This document shows positions 9,954-22,100 of a stretch of DNA of 64,000 nucleotides, piece by piece (the stretch's first letter is position 1; each line of letters starts with the position of its first letter). Source of the stretch: Terebella lapidaria (taxonomy: Eukaryota; Annelida; Polychaeta; Terebellida; Terebellidae); assembly GCA_949152475.1 (NCBI GenBank), contig OX424566.1, positions 12,113,177-12,177,176 on the forward strand. The letters are read 5' to 3'. A program made the translations under genes and the position numbers. The notes beneath the pieces are model-generated. The model did not search any database. It saw only the letters and a list, made by a program, of their open reading frames with translations, and was not told the origin of the DNA.

Positions 9954-12636
9954 AGCAGTGACTCTCTCACTCTCTCAACATACTGTAGAGAAACCGTTTG
10001 GGAGAGCCACACGTGAGCTTCGTTCCAAGTGTGGGAATGGCCCTGGTTGACAAGCATTTTCCCAATAGTATGACATCGAATCTGCTTGGTGGCGCCACAA
10101 CTCGATCCCAGATAATGAGAAGTGGCGCCACAGAGTGAATTGTATGGAGCCGTATTGCTGCCGAGGGAGAATTTTTTTTTAACTCGAAATTTCGAGATAA
10201 TGAAATAACCCAAAATTTTGAGATAATAACTGAAAATTTCGAGATATTAACTCAAAATTTCAAGATAATAACTGAAAATGAACTAAAAGTTATGAAATAA
10301 ATCATATAGAAGTCTAGTAGTATCTCAAAATTTTGGGTTAATATTCCAAAATTTCGCTCAGGCTGAAGCGGGCCCCAGACCCTCAGCCTTCACCACCTTA
10401 ATTGCTCCGTGACATTTCACATCTGGACCCTCCTTAAGAATCCTGGATCCGCCCCAGATCAGGCATTCATAAACTCTCCAGGGCCATGGAAATTAGACCA
10501 AGGAGTTCCCTAGAACACATCAATGGGGATGCAGCGGGCTCCAGACCCCCAGCCGATAGAGGCTCGCTGCGCTCGCCGCTAAATCCAACAAGGGTTCCCC
10601 CCCCCCCCCCCAATCCTATACTTACCTGCCTCTGTGAGTTAGTGTAGGCCTATGTCATCACTAGGCCTATACAGATGTGGGCCTATTGTAGCCTGTTTGT
10701 ATTTGATTTGGTATTCCACGATGTTTGTTTTGAATTCCAACCTCACTTTGTATACTGTAAAGTCCTTAAAGTTCAAGTTTTCTCAAACATTTTTATTGGA
10801 ACAATTATTTCTTACAATAAAAATGCATGAGAAAGAATTTTCTTGGAATCCTGTGTGAATATACTCTCAAGTTGAGTATTACTTGCCTGAGCTCCCACAA
10901 CTCTAGCAATTCCCTGATTGATGTGTACTAAATCTACATACACGTACCTTTATATCCAGTCGTCTTGACAAATAAATACTCGGAGCAGTGGTTCTCTTCA
11001 ACCCTTGCAAGCAAAAACACAGCTCGTTTTAATGTGTGACCATATTGTGAGCTTCCAGCCTTACTATTGTATTCACTTTACGACCAGTTCCACCATGAAA
11101 TATTGATTATGTACAACAGGGAAAACATGATATCTATCATAAAGGCCTCTGGCTTATTCAAGAAAGTCACCGTGCATTATGAGTACAATATCAGAACAAC
11201 CTGAACACTTATTAGTAGTAGCTGTAAGTTACCCCACACATTACAACTGAATTTGACACAACTCATATTATAATTGTACCCAGCTACTTCAAAACGTTTC
11301 ATCAAAAAATTCCCCACACAACTTTATCCACCAGATTTGTCATCAGAAATGTTTTGCATCCATTAAATTTCGCGATTTGACTGGATCACAGAAATAAAAG
11401 GGCGCGAGTAATTTGTAACTTCACAGTATCCTGTATACAGTGATATATAGCCCAGTATAGACTTGTCACTAGAGTTTGTAATTTGCATGCAAAAACACAA
11501 TTTTACGTGTTGGCCTATGCACTTAATAAACATCAAGAGACCTATCCATGTTTTTCATGTATGTGGTTATTTATTTTCTGTAAATCAGTATAGAAATTCA
11601 TGTGCATAAAAAGAGGTATGGATTCTGCTCCTATGTGATGCATACCATATTTGCATCAATGATTCATAGTTCCAGGCAGTGCCGGGAATTTTTGATTGAT
11701 TAAAACTCTGGTGTGGGGAGAGAGAGGGGGCAAGTGTTTGCTGTAAAACGTAACTGCAATAGGGAGGGAGGGGAGGGGGGGGGGGGGAGGTCAGGGAGGG
11801 GGCGAGCGGCAGTGAATATTGGATGAGTAGGCATCAAGCGGACCATAACGGCAAGCTGTGCACACCCAGTACAACCTGATATATCATATCACGGCAGTTG
11901 CCATGGAGACACTGATTTTTCACTGTGGAAGCCATCGCTACACTTTGTTATATCAGCTGTTATCATATCAATGATGATAGATGAGCTTTTTTATAACAGC
12001 TCGATAAGTCTGATTTTGTCGAGCATCATTATACATGTATCCCCACTTTTCACTTTTGCCAGGCAAAGATATTTATGTGATAGGTGTGTTTATTTCCATT
12101 CTGTAAAAAGTTTGTACCCTTGTCATCTTACTCACTTGGACAGTTTGTGTTCTTGTAATTTTGTAGTTGCATTTGCATGTAGGTTAATCTATTACCTGGT
12201 TTTCAGCATAATTTTGGGTATATTATTCTTAGCGATGGAATCTTATTGCTGTTACTAGTTTAAAATTTCATAAAGTATCTGTATGCCTATCGAACATTTG
12301 TAATAAAATATGTATTTTTTATTAAAGTATTCTTACTGTTTCTTTTTCCCAATCAGCATCAATAAAATTTTTCAATCGATGGCTAAACTTGACAAAAAAA
12401 ACCTCGCAATCCAATCCATAAAATTTATTGATCATCGCTGACAAAATACCAAGCCTTATATATTTTATGGACTGTATGAGCGATGTACTCTATACACATA
12501 ACCACGAAACCTGTTGCTTTAACTGTGTGCGGCTATTGGGAAAAAGCCATCGATACTCGCCACTGTTCCATTCATGATGTTGGAATTTATGCAGACGCCC
12601 GGGTAGTAATGTTTTACCGTGAGGGGCAACATCTGT
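9954..12636. other. Spacer between ZIP7 and the Crumbs locus, with degraded repeats
   Basis: No exon is supported. 10170-10350 holds short direct and inverted repeats of an AAAATTTCGAGATAATAACT-type motif. 10360-10620 has GC-rich fragments such as CTGGATCCGCCCC and GCGGGCTCCAGACCCCCAGCC that read like old interspersed repeats, ending in a C14 run at 10597-10610. A purine tract of G-rich repeats lies at 11715-11810. The rest is AT-rich single-copy-looking DNA. Confidence 0.5.
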
Positions 12637-12861
12637 TTAGATACCCCTACCGCCGCCGTTCATAGCATCGCAGACTCTGTGCTTTAAGTCGGTGACTTCA
12701 ACGATGTTTTGAATGAAGGTTTTTGCTTTTGAAATTTGCTCATCTGTAATCTTCGTTGATGTCGTCGATTCGTTGCACTGTGGCTGTGTGTCACCTGGAC
12801 GCAACGGTCTCGAGCATTGACGAAATGTGCGCATTAGCCGCGGCCCAATGACAGATGGCAT
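12637..12861 (-). CDS. Hypothetical 74-residue protein, divergent from Crumbs
   Basis: A single open frame runs from an ATG at 12861 to a stop at 12637. The N-terminus is basic and hydroxyl-rich without acidic residues (MPSVIGPRLMRTFRQCSRP), as mitochondrial presequences often are. The rest is a likely amphipathic helix (ITDEQISKAKTFIQNIVEV) followed by DLKHRVCDAMNGGG. Base composition is GC-richer than its surroundings, and the start lies only 262 bases from the Crumbs start on the other strand. I do not recognise a family. It could be a real small gene, a first exon, or a chance frame. Confidence 0.35.
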   Translation of the reverse strand: MPSVIGPRLMRTFRQCSRPLRPGDTQPQCNESTTSTKITDEQISKAKTFIQNIVEVTDLKHRVCDAMNGGGRGI

Positions 12862-13123
12862 CGCCTGATATTGGATATTAAGAACAAATGTGAAGGTTCA
12901 GATACTTGCTTCGTGGGATGTCGCAATTAGCTTGAAACTGTTGATTGGATTTTACTGGTGGTTTGCCTTGATACATCTATGTTTACATGGATTTAGAGGC
13001 GTATTTGCTGATGGATAACGTTGTGTGATGAATTTAATCAGCTTGTTAGTAGCACAATTTTCACGCAAAGACATGAAGTCAAGACGATAAACGATAAAAA
13101 AAAAAGAGTGGATATAAAGACTC
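12862..13123. promoter_or_regulatory. Candidate shared promoter between the small gene and Crumbs
   Basis: The two start codons face away from each other across 262 bp, so both 5' UTRs and any core promoters must lie here or overlap it. No TATA box or initiator can be assigned with confidence. The call rests on geometry and depends on the small gene being real. Confidence 0.25.
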
Positions 13124-13184
13124 ATGGCTGATTTTGGTAGCAAATGGTTTCTGAAAATCATCGCCTTATTTCTCTTTATGTTTG
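13124..13184 (+). other. crb: Crumbs exon 1: start codon and signal peptide
   Basis: It encodes [20 protein letters not shown] plus one base, a short basic N-region and a hydrophobic core ending at a GTAAGT donor. The phase matches the acceptor at 13652, whose exon continues [19 protein letters not shown]. That gives a likely signal cleavage near residue 23. Confidence 0.85.
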
Positions 13185-16100
13185 GTAAGTTTTCATTTTT
13201 CTCATTTATGTGTACATGAACATGAACGAACACGCACGGTTTCACCATATATCATACAATTGATATTTTAAGTACAGTTAGCGAATGATTTATTTACACA
13301 GCTGTACACAGTACTTTATTCTGCATAGATGGCATACTTCTCATATTGATTGGTATGTTTGATGTACAATGTATATACATAATATGTACCGGTATAGGTA
13401 CAATTTAATAACTGCATGTAGTACATCTGCACAAGTACGTGTATTATCAAAGTATTACATGATAAAGTTTTACATATATATTCAAGGTTACATGTCAGAT
13501 CTATAAGTAGAGTGCAGAGTGTTGTATTAGGATAGTGATGAATTCCTGAACGTACAGAGTGGATAAGAAAGGAGTTGAACAACACTAAATTACATGAACA
13601 CGTATGCAAAGATTGAAAGTAATTTCATGGTAGCTGTTGTTTCTTTTGCAGTTGCTTGTTCAATTGGTGCTGAAATCTTCCTCGATGTCAATTCCTACCT
13701 GCGTTTTCGCGGGGATCGCCGGATACTCAGTGGAGCGGAGGATTCGCTCGAGTTTCGGTTTCGTTTCTGCAATGACAAGGGGATGCTGTTTTACCAGAAC
13801 GGTGGGGAGGGGTTTTTCGCTCTCGGAGTCAACTCACAGAAAATCTACCTGGAATGGAAAATGTCTAATCGAATCATTGAGGTGAGTCTGAATGTTTAAA
13901 GCTATACATGTAGTTTTCACCTGCTCCATTTAATTAAATCTATAAAGTTTATCTTCTGTCGATCATTGATTGAGCATTGCTGATTGGTAAGAAATGTGAT
14001 AAAATCGATCTTACATGTATGATTATAAATTTCAAATTTTGCTGGGTATTAGTATGTATAAAAAACGTGCACCTTATATATCATGTTATATTTGATGCGA
14101 TACTCCGATAACTTGCAGTTTTTTGCCTATAAATATTGCCTATATTTTGTTTGCGTACCCATGATCAAAACAAATCAAAATTCTATCGTTGCAAAACAAA
14201 CGTTTGCCAAAAATTTCACTCGGACGACTCCAGATAAAATATTCTACCATTTTTTTAATCCCCAGCTCTACATCGGAAACGGAGACCTGCGCTCTAACAC
14301 ATCATACACCGTCCAGCTCACGGGGCTCCGGATTCCGCAGACGACCCAAGCTTTCATCAACGGTCAGCCAGCGCTGGTCAACTATCTGGTGACCGTCGAC
14401 GCGCCACTCAATCCGAGTCTCCTATCCGGGGATCTCTACATAGGCGGATACAGTGACGTCTCGGATCTTCGTGTAAGCGGGTTTGATGTGGAGTTATTTG
14501 TTAATAACAAATATATTTGTGAGGACTTTAAAAAGCTAGTATTCCACGTACATGATAGAAATTTACATGTAATCATGCAATATAACCTAAAAGTATAAAT
14601 ATAATTTTTTAATTTAAAATGAATATTATTCTAATCATACAACTGTATTAGTAATTTTTGTAGTTTTTATGACTAATCAGCAATGATCAGTTAAGTTATC
14701 AATGAAACTAAATCTAATGTGGTACCAGTTTTGTCAAAAAAGGTAAATATTGCAAAGAAATTCAAACAATAAATATTGAAATATTTCCTGTTCCCAGGTG
14801 AACACTGAGCGTTTGATTGCGTATCTCGTGGTGTGTCTGGACTACGTAACAGTCGGGGGTCGTCGGGTTGATCTGACGGACACCGACGAAAACTTTGGCA
14901 TAAATGGGTAAGGTGTCTACATGTAGTCAAGTTTGTTTTAAGGAAAAAATATGTTTTCAGTTGAATACTGTAAAGATGATACTTGTGCAAGGTAATCTTC
15001 GAGGATTTTTATTTTCCTTGAAGGAATAATTTCTTTGAAGTGTTGTTGCGTGTTGTACACAGTACATTCGTTTGTATGTACAAATATTCACCAGTAATAT
15101 GAATAGTTCAAGATCAGTACAGGTTCACATGGTCGTACATGTAAATTTGTTTGGCCGAGTCCTACACATTCATGTAGGTTAGATCCGATAATTGATACAC
15201 GTTTGACCTTTTCATATTGATGTACAAATTCACTGTACCCAGCTGTTTTTTCTGCACTGCGAGCAGGAACTAGTCATGGTTTACTTTATGATGCTGATAA
15301 AAGTTTTCATATAAATGTTTCATCACTAATCACACAATTCATCCTGATTTTTTCCTGCTTGTTCATCAATTCATGTAAACTTCAGTATTTCAATTTGAAG
15401 CTTGAAGGCTATAAGTAAATTTGCATATTTTACCATAGAGTTTAGTCATCAACTGGCGATGTTTTTTATTCTTAAAAAAAATTAGTCAATGTTTAAACAG
15501 ACGAAATGAAAAATCGAACAGTATGGGCGGAATGTTTGCCATAGCCATACAGAAATATCATCGAAGGTGAGAGGTGACATTTATCGGATGCACAACATGC
15601 GCACTGTCGCCACATTTATTATACATTTTTAAGGCAAAGGTAATATTCAAATGAAGGAAAGGGTGAGAATGTTTATAAAAATAAATGCATGCTTACACTG
15701 AATAGAGATCAATCGATAAATTACTCCGCTATCGCAAACCACCCTCCCTCCCAGTCAAAAATGATAAAAAGCCAATAATTAATTCCCTTGAAAACAGCCT
15801 ATTGCATTCGCACAAGTCATGAGGGTGTGGTTTAAATTCAGAAGCTGAATCACTGTGTTTCATTTTATCGTCATTATTGACCCGCGACGCATGACAGCTT
15901 TGCACCTGTGCGCAGTCCATAATGACGATTTTTTACTGACCATGTCATCGGTAGTGAAATATCTATGGTTTGGTTTCCATGACAACCAATTCCTATGCTC
16001 AGATTCTCCGTGTTTGATCAGTTGTTTAGCAAAGATAATCAATATCACAGTATGAATGTCACATTCGTGTCTGAATTCTAAAATTCTACCCCTACCACGA

Positions 16101-19100
16101 CACATTTACATGTAAATATTTATGTCCGTTGCTCATTGACTACTTGTTGATAATATCTGTTTCAGGACTTTTTTCTTCTTATGGCTAAATCTCAGAAGAT
16201 AAGGACAATGATTTTTTGAGTAAAATTTTATGGTACATGTCCTGATGTGTAGCACCTAAATGTTGATTAGTATTAAATGTTTAGTGATATAAATGTTTCA
16301 AATGTGGCAATCATATTGATTATTTTCAGGCTACCAGTACATGTATATTTATAATATGTACTAATATATGCATATGCATTATGCATTATCAAAATATTAA
16401 TGAGTATTTCTTTCAATATTTTCATGATCAATATTTCAGAGATTCCGGGTAAAAGAAACAACTACTGTATATAAACATTGTTTTTATCCCAGAATTTACC
16501 TACATGTACCCCTCTGGAAGTATATAGATGCCACTGATGTAATTTCAAACTTGGGTTATTTCACGATACTTTCACATTATTTCATGATATATTTTTGTTG
16601 TCTTATAAATATATACTTTTATTTTGTGAGAATTTACATTTTGGAATTAATGCATTTTTTTCGTGATTTTTTATTGCTCTGCGGTTTATTAGAGCTTACC
16701 GTACTTCGATTATCTAGATATACAGCCAAACTAGTTTTGCGATGCAATTTCATGATTCATGAATTAAAATGAACAAAAATTTCTTTTTAATTAAAACACA
16801 AATACTGTTTTATCACAAAATAAATTATTGCAAAAGGATAGCAAAACAACACAAAAATATCGCAAAAAAAACAAAATACATGTACTTATTATCCTGATTA
16901 TTAATTCAGTGGCATCTACTTGCTTATGCATATCCCCTTCACTATGTTCAATGTTCGCCAATCATCCCCATCCTTATAGTGTGTTGCATGCCAGAACCAA
17001 CTGGAGAAATTGATTCTAGAAAACGATATTGCAAATCACGAGAATCCACTTTGAATGACGTCAAATTTCATCATCTTTTATCTGGTGTAAATTAACTAAC
17101 AAAAATTGTTCAAAAATATCAAATTGTATTTTTTGTTGTTGGATGATCGGGATTTGCAGTATATTTATCAGTGTATTCAAGTAGACCAAGAAGACTTCAG
17201 TCCCTAAAACAGAATTATAATTAATATCTTGTGAAAACCCTTCTGCAGTGTATTTCTATAACCCGATCAGTAGTATTTGTTATATGTACATTCCCGAAAT
17301 TCCATTTGATGTTTTTAAATACAGGTAATGGCTCCAAATGTCAACTTTCAAATTTCGAAATTGGTGATTTGGAATTGCGCTTGATTAAAATTCTGCATAA
17401 ATTTGACTAATATATATATTTTTTGTACATAAAACCTGATCAGTATTTCATCACAGAAAGTCCAAATACTGGTAACAAGAAATAGATATGATATGTGCTA
17501 CATGTACGCATTATATTGATAAAATGTATAGTTTGGGTCCTATGTTTCATCATGCACTTATCAGTTGATTCCATACACTTGAAGTCTTGAAGATACATGA
17601 TTTTTGGAAAAGTTTCATGACCTAAAATTCACACGTTTATTGGCTGTCACAAACTGAAATGAATGGAAATGTTTTCTTCTTCACATTTCACAGGTGTCCG
17701 TTTGACTTTTGTGCCCCACCGACTGTAGTTACCATGGAGACAAACCAAGCCTTCGTTTCCATGGATATCCCTCTCCCACCGAGAACAAGGACCATCATCT
17801 CCTTCAGATTCAGGACTAAGTACGTTTATCATTTAGTATATTAAGTACTGTAAAGCCCAAAATGTTTTCATGCCTAAAACTTTCACGCTTTTCGCGAGTG
17901 TCGTCACCTAGCGAAAATTAACGGCCGCGAATGTTGAAGGTTTTATTCTGTAAGGGGTACTCTAATGTTGATTTCGAGAAAATTACTGACAAGGAATTTT
18001 GTCGTATGTCCAAATTGTGAGAATTGCAGGCTCGAATGTTTTTGGGTTTACAGTATGCAATATTATCATGATTATATCACTTGGATTAATTGTTTTGCGA
18101 TTGTACTGTAGGGTGTAAGGAAGGCATCCTCCACATAATTGACCTATCCAAAATCCAGTTTGTCCGAGTCTTTTTACGTCATTTTCGATGTTTTCTGCAA
18201 AACGTTAAAATTGGCCAGAGAGACCTTTTCTGTTGTGTTTTGTGAAACACAGACAACTTTTGGGGTCATTCGGGATAGGTCGATTAGTCATGAGAAATTA
18301 TATCAGCATTATATTAGCATATATTTCGTTGAGCTCGTGGCCTCAACACCCATGAACATCCTCAAGCATGTTGGCTTTTATAATGATTGTGGCAGGTTTT
18401 ATTGCTGAATGTACACTAAAAGATGTGAAATCTCAGCCAGAAAAAATGCCTGATTGTACACAATTGTGTAATACTAGTATTCACTTTTGTCACAACACAG
18501 CCCATGTGAGTCACAACTCATTCAGCATGTTCATGTTATACATGCTCCACAAAAAACAAAAAAAGAATCCAAAATCATTTGATGGAAATTTCTTCACATT
18601 GACCAAACTACCATGCCCCAGCAATCAATTCCGTCTCACTGAAATTATATCGGATTGCGATAGTTTGCCAAGGGAGTTATTTCAGCGCGTATTCGGATGC
18701 CATCTGGCAAACAAAATGATAAAAGCTTTGCTGTCACCAAGTCGCCATGTTTATACACAATACTTCAGCTGTCATCCTCAGCTGTGATATTCATTGATTG
18801 AAAATCGGCAGGAATTCAGAGCGTTTGCTTTATATAGTATTGCAGTATTTTTACCATGCGATGGTTATTTATGTACAGACCATGGGCTGAGTTTATGTCT
18901 AGCTTGGCCAGTAGGAGTACAGGTGGTTAAATATCGATAGTTTGACACGTGGCAATAAGAAGTTTCAATTTCAATAATTATTGTGCAATAATCCATGTAT
19001 TTCATCATACCGTATTGGTCCTTCTTTTCCCCAAAAAAGTTTGAGTTTTGTGTCCATTCTTTAAAATAAGATCTTGGAGTGTTCCAGTTCACACATTCAT

Positions 19101-22100
19101 GTTGTTTGAATCATAGTGAAGGGTATTGAAGGCCATAGGTATATTATTCAGTGATTTTCTTAAATTTGACCTGAATTTTGACCTCATTTTTGCACGCGCT
19201 GCTGCAGGAGGTCTTGTTTTGGCTTGCGAGCTATCATCAGGACCAATATGGTACATGTATATTGAAAGTTATTGTACTCCCTCCCCCCCCCTCCATCAAT
19301 GAATAGTTGAAACAAATTTCCAACTTTTCGTTGTGTCAAAAATTTACACAAAAATGCTAACAAGTATAGTGTGTGAACTGTATCATGAAAATAGATGTAT
19401 AAATGGATTTCAATGGCAAACAGCTAGGATATGAAAACTGAATTTTCTAAAACAGTTCTGTTTTCTTTTCTCCTTTTTCCAGGGCAGATCGAGGCTTATT
19501 GTTCTACTTCGGAGGACCTGCTTATCTTCTTGCTTACCTCAACACTGCAGGCCAAATTGTTCTAGGTTTGAACACAAGGGTATGTGGTGGATACACGCAC
19601 AGATATCCCGATGTCTTCTTAACGCTGCAACCCTAGTACAAGTGTTGTCAGGTTTATTGACACATACACTAACTGAGAAGTATTGTTGAGTACATATGCC
19701 CCACAATGCTTGTACCAGTGTACCAGCGTTTAGAAGACATCGTAGATATCCTATAGGCATCGGAAAATTTTGACAATTCTGGAGTGATACTACTAAAGAT
19801 TCATGAGGATTTCTTGAGTCAAATTTTCGTTTATAATGACATAATAAGTTTCAGTAATTTTGTGAAAATATTCTGAGTGAATATAGAAATGACTCAGGAA
19901 TTGTGAGTCATGATAATTGGAATTTGTCATCTTGAACTATTCCCATATTTGTGCAAATTATGCACTTGGAATTATCACAAAAATGGTGTGAGAAATGTAA
20001 TTGGAATTCAAATTGATTGAATTTCACACCCACATGTTTTATTGAAATATATGTATACAAGTGATACATTGCTGTATGTACATTATAGGGTTCCGGACTA
20101 GGGACGTACCAAGCCACGCTATCCTCAGGGTTCAACGATGGTAACTGGCAATATATCCGAGTGGTTCGCACGGGCAATAGGGCTTCTCTCGAGGACATCG
20201 CAGGCAGAAGTCTGGCACTCGTCGAGTTTGGTTTGTGTTCAATTCATGATTGATATTCTATTAGCTGTGTCATGATGGGGATTTGAAAAATTCAATGCAC
20301 AATCGCAATTTGGCTCGTTATGATAAAAGGTTTTGTCATAATGTAACCTAAACTTTAGACTTAATAGTTCATAGTGCAGCAAACATTTTCGTTATGATGG
20401 CAGACTTTATCATGATGTAACCTAAACATTAGTCGTAATGGTCCAAAGTGAAGCAACAATTTGGCGCGTTATGATGACAGGCTCAAAATGATTCATAGTC
20501 CAGCAAATTTTATTGAATGCACATGTATACTTTATGATATTGACACTTCCTCTCATGAAGTATTGAGTTTAAGAAAAATATTAGAAAATAATTTTGAAAA
20601 TTGCTTTTTGGTGACATTTTTACAGGAAGTAACACAGACACGGCACAGAGTCTAAATGCTGCAGAGCTGACGTTAGGAGGTGTGTCTAACCCCACTGCCC
20701 TCGGCAACCTGCCTGCCGATGCGCTGACATCGGTGAGGGGCTGTTTCGAGGCGCCGCGCTTCATCATCTTTAGTATAACGGCCGAACCCCCTCCACTTCT
20801 CAACTTTGACGACCAAGTAAAACTTGAACGGTTAGTTTGGAGCAAGCTTGATTTATGGATATACTACTATATTGGATACGATATTACATAACTTATTACC
20901 AGTGTTCAGATTTGTATTTTACTGCACAATCTTATATGCACAAAACACTACAAAGTTTTACAAAGCAATGAGAATAATTCAGGCCTAAAATACTAAAGAT
21001 CACATTCAAGCGAGAAGTTCTGGAATTCTTACACAAATTTATCCACAGGGATACGGTCCATGGGGGGTGTTTTTCCGAGCGTGTTTGCCAGCCGACCTGC
21101 CCAGCGCCGGACCAGACATGTGACCTGTCGTGTGTGTGCGCGCCGGGATTCACGACGCTCGTCACTCTGCCAAGTCTTGTCTGCCAGAATATTAACGACT
21201 GCATCCCCCAGCCGTGCCTAAACGGCGGAATCTGTCAAGATCTTGTGCTGGATTATGAGTGCCAATGTCCCATCGAGTGGAACAAAGGTGCTTGCTTTAT
21301 ATTTCATGAAGATTTGAATGTACTGGAGTTGAAAATTTCTTTTATTTATGTGAATTTTTTGGAATAAATTTTGCATAGAAACAGGCATATATATTTTAGT
21401 TTCACAAATGAGCTTACTCAATTCAGTAACACTTACTAACTTTGCTAATTTCTATTCATCTCGATTTATTGACATTGTAAATGCAAATTTATACAAAAGT
21501 TATACAAAACTTCAATTTATCATGAATGATTTGTTTGTCTTCAGGGAAGAACTGTGAAATCCGTAACAACTGTTACCCAAACCCGTGTGCCAACAACGGA
21601 GTGTGTACAGATTTCCTCGGTGGTTTTTCCTGCGCCTGTGCTGTTGGCTACACAGGAACTACATGTGCTCAGAATATTGGTACGAATGGGATCCAGTTTT
21701 TATTCTGAACGAATGACTTATTTCTCATGGATATTCACATGGATAATTTTTTTCTTTTCATTTTAATAATTTAAAAAATAAAATATATTGAAGTTTCATT
21801 ATAATCGGGGCATCTCAAATGACTCGTACTCAAATATTATTTAAAAATTGGCCAAAGAACATTTTACCTGTTAAATCAAATCCGAACATGAAACAGTCAA
21901 ACAGTGAAATTTCACACAAGTTTTGTTTTGAATTTTCCAGATGAATGCGCTGCACGACCCTGCGTGAACGGAGCCTGCGTCGATCTCATCGGGGACTTTT
22001 TCTGTTCGTGCGCCCCGGGATACGCTGGGCGGCTGTGTGATGAGGACATAGACGAGTGTATCTCTACACCGTGTCTTAACGGCGGAACCTGTAACGATTT

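Larger units (their letters stand above)
13652..20830 (+). other. crb: Crumbs exons 2-8: two N-terminal laminin-G domains
   Basis: Exons 2-4 (about residues 21-203) form a first LamG fold: [43 protein letters not shown] and the closing [14 protein letters not shown]. Exons 5-8 (203-393) form a second: [63 protein letters not shown]. These are the usual LamG landmarks (an FRT-type strand, LLFY, DGxWH-like, LyiGG, F/RGC). Fly and vertebrate Crumbs begin with EGF repeats right after the signal peptide, so this pair is unusual. The splice phases make it part of the same reading frame, but only a transcript would prove it. Confidence 0.75.

Noticed and set aside
18368..18787. 139-codon plus-strand frame in Crumbs intron 5
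   Set aside because: No domain, no splice logic and low-complexity composition; compatible with chance.
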